Part shown: positions 4,602-5,060 of the stretch, piece by piece
How the letters are laid out: every line of letters begins with the position of its first letter
How positions within the stretch are numbered: the first letter of the stretch is position 1
From: an uncultured Oscillibacter sp.
GTDB taxonomy: Bacteria > Bacillota_A > Clostridia > Oscillospirales > Oscillospiraceae
Direction: 5' to 3'
DNA: 5,060 nt
Assembly: GCA_951800675.1 (NCBI GenBank)
Contig: CATOKC010000190.1
Span: 1-5,060 of the forward strand
Notes under the pieces: generated by a model
What the model was told of the DNA's origin: nothing
What the model saw: the letters and a program-made list of their open reading frames with translations, nothing else
Databases searched by the model: none
Made by a program: the position numbers and the translations under genes

Positions 4602-5060
4602 ATGATGGAAGCGATTGCGGCAAATTTTACCCGTCCCCGTATGGGACGCAGACTGGCTGTCCTCACCGTCAGCCTGATTGTGATCGGGGTCTGCGTGGCG
4701 GTGTTCAAGACCGTCGGGTTCGGCACGGACCCCTGCTCGACATTTACTCTGGGCGTTTCCGCCCGGACGGGCATTTCCTTTGGAACCTGTCAACTGGCAT
4801 TTAACCTGCTGATGTTCCTCCCCGTGATCCGCTTTGACCTCTCCCGCATCGGTATAGGCACCGTTGCCAACATGGTGGGCATCGGGTACATGGCGGACTT
4901 CACCATGTGGCTGATGGCCCCCCACATTCCGCCGGAGGGCCTGTCCATGGCGGCCAGAATTGCGCTGTTCACTGTCAGCATGGTGGCGTTTCTGATTGCC
5001 GCCGCGTTTTACATGGTGGTGGACCTGGGCGTCGCGCCTTACGACGCGATTCCGCAATTG
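4602..5060 (+). CDS. YczE/YyaS/YitT-family membrane protein, partial (3' end missing)
   Basis: The first 153 residues of an integral membrane protein; the frame is open to the window edge. It resembles the YczE/YyaS/YitT group, whose function is poorly defined. Hydrophobic segments are visible at about 18-38, 60-77, 83-106 and 117-141. The family-type motif GFGTDPCSTFTLGVSARTG (39-57) follows the first segment, and a related DLGVAPYDAIPQ (141-152) follows the fourth, consistent with an internal repeat. The N-terminus (1-17) is short and basic, so likely cytoplasmic. Start: ATG at 4602 with AGAGG (4590-4594) 7 bases upstream; a second ATG at 4605 is an equally usable alternative. It is divergent from the mob operon and has its own strong promoter, so it may be an independent gene flanking the transfer block. 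Whether it belongs to the mobile element is not visible. The usual family length is about 200-220 residues. Confidence 0.85.
   Translation, partial: MMEAIAANFTRPRMGRRLAVLTVSLIVIGVCVAVFKTVGFGTDPCSTFTLGVSARTGISFGTCQLAFNLLMFLPVIRFDLSRIGIGTVANMVGIGYMADFTMWLMAPHIPPEGLSMAARIALFTVSMVAFLIAAAFYMVVDLGVAPYDAIPQL

Noticed and set aside
4563..5057. A 164-codon minus-strand open frame, and the upstream part (4484-4774) of the pyrophosphatase frame
   Set aside because: The plus strand here encodes a clear YczE/YitT-like membrane protein with promoter and ribosome site; the minus-strand residues are low-complexity shadow.

Overview
This is a GC-rich fragment with strong AGGAGG-type ribosome binding sites and several GTG starts. 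It most likely comes from a Clostridia/Oscillospiraceae-type gut Firmicute (inferred from protein style; I could not search). Most of it is the mobilization and transfer-initiation segment of an integrative conjugative or mobilizable element (Tn1549-like gene order), read on the minus strand.

In minus-strand reading order the layout is: (i) a Cys-rich PAPS-reductase-like ATP pyrophosphatase (4483-3710); (ii) a MobC-type relaxosome accessory protein (3726-3346); (iii) a compact cargo block of HD hydrolase (3340-2855), HAD phosphatase of the RNA-repair-associated 'SAK' type (2858-2385) and a second HD hydrolase (2381-1917); (iv) a terminator-like hairpin (1905-1873); (v) a MobP/VirD2-like relaxase (about 1851-454); (vi) a PcfB/DUF3801 protein (473-27). 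A coupling protein (VirD4/PcfC) would be expected next, but the window ends. On the plus strand, divergent from the block, a YczE/YitT-family membrane protein starts at 4602 behind a near-consensus promoter and runs off the end at 5060.

The minus-strand genes overlap or are a few bases apart, which suggests one coupled transcription unit. MobC and the relaxase would process the transfer origin, and PcfB would link the relaxosome to the coupling protein. The HD-HAD-HD trio and the ATP pyrophosphatase sit inside this unit without an obvious conjugation role, and look like nucleotide or nucleic-acid processing cargo.

The main points for a second look are: the relaxase seems to lack a canonical start codon, with an ATC exactly where the family's initiator belongs; a terminator-like hairpin lies so close upstream of the relaxase that no promoter fits between, and its 5' arm could also pair with the relaxase ribosome binding site; a second, very convincing intrinsic terminator lies inside the pyrophosphatase coding sequence in the sense orientation; and the HD-HAD-HD cassette is inserted between mobC and the relaxase gene. 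No RNA genes, CRISPR arrays, insertion sequences or attachment sites were seen.
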